Source: Polyangiaceae bacterium (GTDB lineage Bacteria; Myxococcota_A; Polyangia; Polyangiales; Polyangiaceae). From it: DNA of 64,000 bases. The stretch lies in contig JADJXL010000020.1 of NCBI GenBank assembly GCA_016715885.1, positions 1,178,001 through 1,242,000 of the forward strand. Direction: 5' to 3'. Below are positions 60,123-64,000 of this stretch, piece by piece. Positions within the stretch are counted from its first letter, which is position 1. Each line of letters opens with the position of its first letter. The notes under the pieces are model-generated. The model made no database searches, was not told where the DNA came from, and saw only the letters and a list, made by a program, of their open reading frames with translations. The position numbers and the translations under genes were made by a program.

Positions 60123-62018
60123 CCCGCCGTAATACGCGCCCACCGCAAGCAGCAAAAGCGCCGCGACAACGAAGATCCACATCCCTTTGTTGCCGTCTTT
60201 GCCAGACGCCGCGGACGCAGCCGACGGCGCAGATGTCGTCTTGATGGGCCCCTTCCCCGTTTCGATGCGCGAGCTTCTGTCCTTCTTGCCCGTGGCGATG
60301 GACTTCGACTCCATCTCGATGCGCGAGCTCCGATCGCCGTCTTTCTTGTCGGACTTGCTCGATTTCTTCTTGCGCTTCTTGATGCCGGTCGAGCGCGAAA
60401 CATCTCCCGTCTCGAGCGGCTCGGACTCTTCGACGTCAGGAGGCGACTGCGAGTCTTCGGCAACGGGAGGCAACGGCGTCGCGTCCATCACGGCCAACGG
60501 CGGCGATGGCTCCTTCGGTTGCGCGGGCTCGGATGCTTCTTTCGCATCAGGCGGTTGCATCGGCTCCGTGATCTCGACGGGTTGCCACGCTTCTTTGATG
60601 AGGACCGGCTGCGATTCCCTCGACGGTTGCGATGGCTCACCAACGGGCGGCACCGATCGCCTCGTATTGGGCGGCGGTGAATCATCATCCGCAGTCGGCG
60701 CTGTCGCTGCTCGATCGGCCGTGGTGATCACCGGCTCGGGCGGCGCCACGGGAGGAGCAATCGGCGCGGCATTTTCTGCTGGAGCTTCTTTCGGCACGTC
60801 ATCTCGAGGCGCCGAAGAAACCGGACCGAGTGACGACGCGGGCGCTCGCGTAGAGATTGGCTCGAACGTTCTTCGCCTACCAAACGCTGGCCTTGCGCTT
60901 CGCGCTTCGCTCGCCGGGTTCTGCTCGATTTCCTCGATCCATTTCGCAATGTCCTCGAAGTGCGAAACGCGACCTCGCATGAGCCGTTCGGAGGTCGTTC
61001 CTCCTTGCGCTCCGTCGTCTTCCTCGAGCGACTTGAACTCGAGCAGCGCCTCTTCGATGAGTTTTCCAACCGTCGTGGGTTTGGCGCGTGCTTGTGGTTT
61101 GCGATGGGCCACGGTGTTGCGGACGATTTCCGCAACGTCCTGCGACGAGACGGGTTTGCCGTATTTGTAGAGAAACGTCGTCAGATCGCGCCCCATCTCG
61201 CGCGCTGTCGCGTAACGTTTGTCGGGGTCACGCGCGAGCGCCCGAGCGACTATCCGATCGAGCTCGGGTGGGACGTCTTTATTGATTGCGCCAAGCGGTG
61301 GAATGTTGGCAGCGCGAACCTGGATGACCGTTCGAGCATCGTTTTCCCCGAGAAACAGGCGCTTTTGTGCGAGCATTTCCCATAAGATGATGCCCGTGGC
61401 GAAGATATCCGTGCGCGCGTCGACTTCTTGGCCCTGCGCGGCTTCGGGCGACAGATAACTGAATTTTCCTTTGACGATCCCCGGATCGCTTTTCTCGAGC
61501 TGACTCGTTGCTTTCGCGAGACCGAAATCGACGATCTTGACCTCGCCGTATTTCGTGATGAGCACGTTTGGCGGGGACACGTCACGATGCACGATGCAGA
61601 GCGGATCGCCTTCGGGGGTTTTTGCTTCGTGCGCGTACGAAAGCCCCTCGCACATCTTTTCGGCGACGTGCACGGCGACTTCGACGGGGAACGATCGCCC
61701 CGATTTGCGCATGTATTCCATAACCGACTTCAAGTCGGCCCCCTCGACGTACTCCATCACGATGAAGTACGCGTTTTCGCCGACACCGATATCGAAGACC
61801 TGCGCGACGTTGGAATGGGTCAGATACGCCGATACGCGAGCTTCATCGAGAAACATCGCGATGAATCGAGTTTTCTGCGACAGATGAGGCAAGACGCGCT
61901 TGATCGCCACGCGTTTCTTGAACCCCTCGAGCCCCACGCGTTCGGCCAGAAATACTTCCGCCATGCCTCCGACGGCGAGCCTCTCGATAACCCGGTATTG
62001 TTGGTGTCCTTGCGTCAT
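60108..62018 (-). CDS. membrane-anchored Hanks-type serine/threonine protein kinase
   Basis: 636 residues. Kinase domain 7-275: glycine loop LAVGGMAEVFLAE, VAIKRVLPHL, HRDVSPPNVLI and DFGLAKA, SYLSPEAAQG, so an intact RD kinase. A long Pro/Glu-rich region follows, then two DRSSRIE repeats in a Lys/Ser-rich stretch and a final helix (MWIFVVAALLLLAVGAYYGG), which puts the kinase in the cytoplasm with a C-terminal tail anchor. ATG 62018 (MTQGHQQYRVIERL) matches family starts; 62105 is the longer alternative. Confidence 0.88.
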   Translation of the reverse strand: MTQGHQQYRVIERLAVGGMAEVFLAERVGLEGFKKRVAIKRVLPHLSQKTRFIAMFLDEARVSAYLTHSNVAQVFDIGVGENAYFIVMEYVEGADLKSVMEYMRKSGRSFPVEVAVHVAEKMCEGLSYAHEAKTPEGDPLCIVHRDVSPPNVLITKYGEVKIVDFGLAKATSQLEKSDPGIVKGKFSYLSPEAAQGQEVDARTDIFATGIILWEMLAQKRLFLGENDARTVIQVRAANIPPLGAINKDVPPELDRIVARALARDPDKRYATAREMGRDLTTFLYKYGKPVSSQDVAEIVRNTVAHRKPQARAKPTTVGKLIEEALLEFKSLEEDDGAQGGTTSERLMRGRVSHFEDIAKWIEEIEQNPASEARSARPAFGRRRTFEPISTRAPASSLGPVSSAPRDDVPKEAPAENAAPIAPPVAPPEPVITTADRAATAPTADDDSPPPNTRRSVPPVGEPSQPSRESQPVLIKEAWQPVEITEPMQPPDAKEASEPAQPKEPSPPLAVMDATPLPPVAEDSQSPPDVEESEPLETGDVSRSTGIKKRKKKSSKSDKKDGDRSSRIEMESKSIATGKKDRSSRIETGKGPIKTTSAPSAASAASGKDGNKGMWIFVVAALLLLAVGAYYGGLFAH

Positions 62019-62221
62019 CTCGCCCGAAAACGTCTCCCACCCATCTGCCGTCCCGACTCTACTGCGAAGCGCCGCGAGCATACCACGAGTCGCTCCGGGC
62101 CCCAAAGAATGCGGTGGAAAAGTCTACATGTTCGAGCAAACACACAAATTCTGCGCGACACATCACATTCACGAACACCTGGACAGCTCGCACTTGTGCA
62201 TCACGACACACATGAAGTTCC

Positions 62222-62250
62222 TAGAAGACGGGTATGTAATTTGCTATTCT
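62222..62250 (+). promoter_or_regulatory. candidate promoter of the 62258 lipoprotein gene
   Basis: TAGAAG (62222-62227), 17-nt spacer, TATTCT (62245-62250), 7 nt to ATG 62258. The -10 is good and the -35 weak. Confidence 0.35.
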
Positions 62251-62257
62251 ACCGCGC

Positions 62258-63340
62258 ATGACTCGAAAAACTTTGCTTCAAACGCTTGCCGCCATGACTT
62301 TTTTGTCGGCGTGCGGCGCTCCGGGGAATCGGGCGGCGTCTGGCGACTTTAGCTGCCCCGAGGAAGAGACCTGTTCGCAGCTCACGCCCGAGGGCTTGTG
62401 GTTCACGGGAGCGAGTTTGTTTGATGGTTTTTTGGATACGGGGCCGCAAACGACTGCGGTTTCGGGCACGCAGACCATCCGAGTTCACGCATCGAACAGC
62501 AATACGGACTTCTTTGACGTACCATTCGGGGCCGAGGGCACGCCTCCGCTGCAAGTCGAAGAGATCGATTCTCCTTCGGTGATCATTCGGGCAAATGGTG
62601 AAGGTTCGGGCTATTTGCGCATCTTCGATGCCGGATCGCTGGAGCTTTTCGATCGCATATCGATATCGGCCGCAAGTATTCAATCCATTCGAGTCGTTCC
62701 GGTGTCGGCACCGTGGTTCGATCCCGAAGCGGCAGAAAAAATGGATTGGGCACTTTTGGCCGATTCGCACTTGGAAATGGGCGTCGTTCTTCGCGGCAGC
62801 GACAAGCGCCTCGTGGACCAAAGCATGACGTTCGACATTGGAGGCTCGGCCACGAGCGAAACCAGCATCCCGAGCTGGGACAAACGCTCGATTTTCGTGG
62901 ACGCGGCTGGATCTGCCGAAATATTCGTGCAAACCGGGTCAGGCGATTCCTACTCGGACAGCATGCCCATCGTCGGCACGCTCGACGATATCGAAATCGT
63001 GTCGAGCATCTTCAGCCCAGATACCAGCTCATCGATACCCATGGGCACCGAGCGCGTGTATTGTTTTCGTGGTTTGGCTGGGAATCGCGCCGTCGGGGGC
63101 TTGTCGTGGTCGGCGTCCGTCGAAGGATCCATTACGGCAAAACCTGTGGATATGTCGTGTTTCGGCGTCAAGGCAAGCGGGCCTGGAATCGCGACGCTCA
63201 TTGTATCCGCAGGAGGATTCAAGAAAGATTTTTCGCTCACCATCACCCAAAGCGCCGGAGCTGCACCACCACTGCAAATCGTTGCATCCGACGAGGCTTC
63301 GGCTGGCGGGGGTCCCGCTCCAGGGCAGCGCGCGCGGTAG
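62258..63340 (+). CDS. hypothetical lipoprotein with Ig-like beta domains
   Basis: 360 residues. Lipobox MTFLSAC (Cys19) after a clear signal. The mature part is beta-rich, with repeats of Ig/big-domain style (SVIIRANGEGSGYLRIFDAG, GGLSWSASVEGSI, PGIATLIVSAGGFKKDFSL), and the tail is Gly/Pro-rich. No catalytic motif is seen. It is followed on the same strand by another lipoprotein with similar Ig-like content, so the two may form a surface unit. Confidence 0.65.
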   Translation: MTRKTLLQTLAAMTFLSACGAPGNRAASGDFSCPEEETCSQLTPEGLWFTGASLFDGFLDTGPQTTAVSGTQTIRVHASNSNTDFFDVPFGAEGTPPLQVEEIDSPSVIIRANGEGSGYLRIFDAGSLELFDRISISAASIQSIRVVPVSAPWFDPEAAEKMDWALLADSHLEMGVVLRGSDKRLVDQSMTFDIGGSATSETSIPSWDKRSIFVDAAGSAEIFVQTGSGDSYSDSMPIVGTLDDIEIVSSIFSPDTSSSIPMGTERVYCFRGLAGNRAVGGLSWSASVEGSITAKPVDMSCFGVKASGPGIATLIVSAGGFKKDFSLTITQSAGAAPPLQIVASDEASAGGGPAPGQRAR

Positions 63341-63433
63341 GCCTGCGTCATCTGCTCGAGCGCAAGGAATCCACGAAAGAAAATTCCCGATTCTCCCTTG
63401 CGCCCCGCCGCCCAATTCTCGTAGCATTTTAGA

Positions 63434-64000
63434 ATGCGACTACGACCTTCTCGATTGGGTTTGGTTCTCTTGACGACGCTTTCTGCCGCGGCGCTTGGAG
63501 CTGCTTGTGGCGGCCCAGGCAGCTCGAGCCCCGCCGGCAGCAGCGGATCCAGCTCCGGCGGGGCGGCTGCGGGGGGCTCTGCGGGCAACGGCAGCGGTGG
63601 CGAAGCTGGCATGGGTGGCGACTGCGGGCTGTTCGGCTGTGGAGGCATGGGCGGCGGCTCGCAGATGCAAGGTTTCGACGTGCAGCCGGCTGCGCCGCAA
63701 ACGATCGAGGTGCAGGTTGGGCAAAACATGCCGACGATTGAATACACGGCTACGCTCGATGGAAAACCCATCGCGGCCGGGTGGAGCGTCGATCGTGGGG
63801 AAGTTGCGACCATCCCGGCTGGCCCGGCGAGCTCGGCGGCATTCGCGCCGAAAGGCACGGTTGGCGGCATCGTGCGCGTGCGTGCGGGCCTCAATGGGCA
63901 AACCATCGAACGGGAGGTTTTCGTCAAAGTTGCAGGCACGCAAAATGGCGCCGATCCGAACAACCCGGCGCAGCAGCCGCAAATTGCGACGAGCGTCCCG
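63434..64000 (+). CDS. lipoprotein with Gly/Ser-rich linker and Ig-like repeat (partial, runs off the window)
   Basis: 189 codons are visible with no stop. Signal RLGLVLLTTLSAAALGAAC (lipobox at Cys25), a low-complexity Gly/Ser linker, a CGLFGCGG unit, then a beta-domain of Big_2 type (AGWSVDRGEVATIPAGPASS, GGIVRVRAGLNGQ). The same plan is seen in large myxobacterial surface lipoproteins. ATG 63434; TAGCAT lies 6 nt upstream. Confidence 0.7.
   Translation, partial: MRLRPSRLGLVLLTTLSAAALGAACGGPGSSSPAGSSGSSSGGAAAGGSAGNGSGGEAGMGGDCGLFGCGGMGGGSQMQGFDVQPAAPQTIEVQVGQNMPTIEYTATLDGKPIAAGWSVDRGEVATIPAGPASSAAFAPKGTVGGIVRVRAGLNGQTIEREVFVKVAGTQNGADPNNPAQQPQIATSVP

Noticed and set aside
60187..61170. Ser/Gly-rich plus-strand ORF
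   Set aside because: Complement of the kinase's Pro/Ser linker.
62950..63963. Pro-rich ORF antisense to the two terminal lipoproteins
   Set aside because: Proline runs are the complement of the Gly/Ser linker; both plus-strand genes have signal peptides.

Overview
The window looks like a chromosome segment of a myxobacterium, most likely of the Polyangiales/Sorangiineae type. This rests on: high GC with strongly biased codons; Hanks-type Ser/Thr kinases; FHA, TPR and PilZ proteins; a pilB-pilT pair; an IF3 with a long acidic tail like Myxococcus Dsg; and many lipoproteins with Gly/Ser- or Ala/Pro-rich linkers. No phage, transposon, IS or CRISPR array is visible. The species assignment is inference.

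Layout. (1) 1-6.8 kb, housekeeping: the tail of an AraC-type regulator, a nitrilase-superfamily amidohydrolase, a Nudix hydrolase, an NAD-dependent DNA ligase, a DUF2804 protein and a glutamate-semialdehyde (P5C) dehydrogenase. (2) 7.1-27.2 kb, a surface-polysaccharide locus: PhyH-like oxygenase, large membrane protein, Wzx-type flippase, GDP-fucose synthesis (gmd, fcl), a GT10 fucosyltransferase, an AsnB-type amidotransferase, GT4 and GT2 glycosyltransferases, and a compact CMP-pseudaminic-acid-type cassette (pseB, pseC, a cytidylyltransferase-PseG fusion, a PseI-PseH fusion). A complete GT2 gene and a 5'-truncated paralogue of it lie on either side of that cassette in the same orientation. 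(3) 27.2-29.7 kb: a Cys-rich lipoprotein and an M3 metallopeptidase lipoprotein. (4) 29.7-39.4 kb: a signalling operon (FHA protein, Ser/Thr kinase, pseudo-caspase/TPR protein) divergent from pilB-pilT, followed by lexA. (5) 39.6-46.1 kb, envelope genes: DUF4398 lipoprotein, OmpA/TSP3 protein, an outer-membrane-like protein and two PilZ proteins, one with an apparent C-run frameshift. (6) 46.2-50.4 kb: tRNA-Val(CAC), an aspartate-type aminotransferase, a flavin-split-barrel/GNAT fusion and a divergent MocR regulator. (7) 50.4-54.1 kb: recJ, mlaF and mlaD. (8) 54.2-58.1 kb: yajC-secD-secF. (9) 58.3-64 kb: tRNA-Val(GAC), infC, a PDZ protein, a Ser/Thr kinase and two lipoproteins, the last cut by the window edge.

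How the parts fit: the polysaccharide locus supplies two activated sugars (GDP-L-fucose and a CMP-nonulosonate), transferases to use them and a flippase, so the likely product is a fucosylated, nonulosonate-decorated O-antigen or exopolysaccharide. No obvious Wzy polymerase is seen. The FHA/kinase/TPR operon shares a 126-bp divergent promoter region with the type IV pilus motor genes, which suggests but does not prove a regulatory link. Several genes carry -35/-10-like boxes ending only 7-10 nt before the start codon, consistent with leaderless transcripts.
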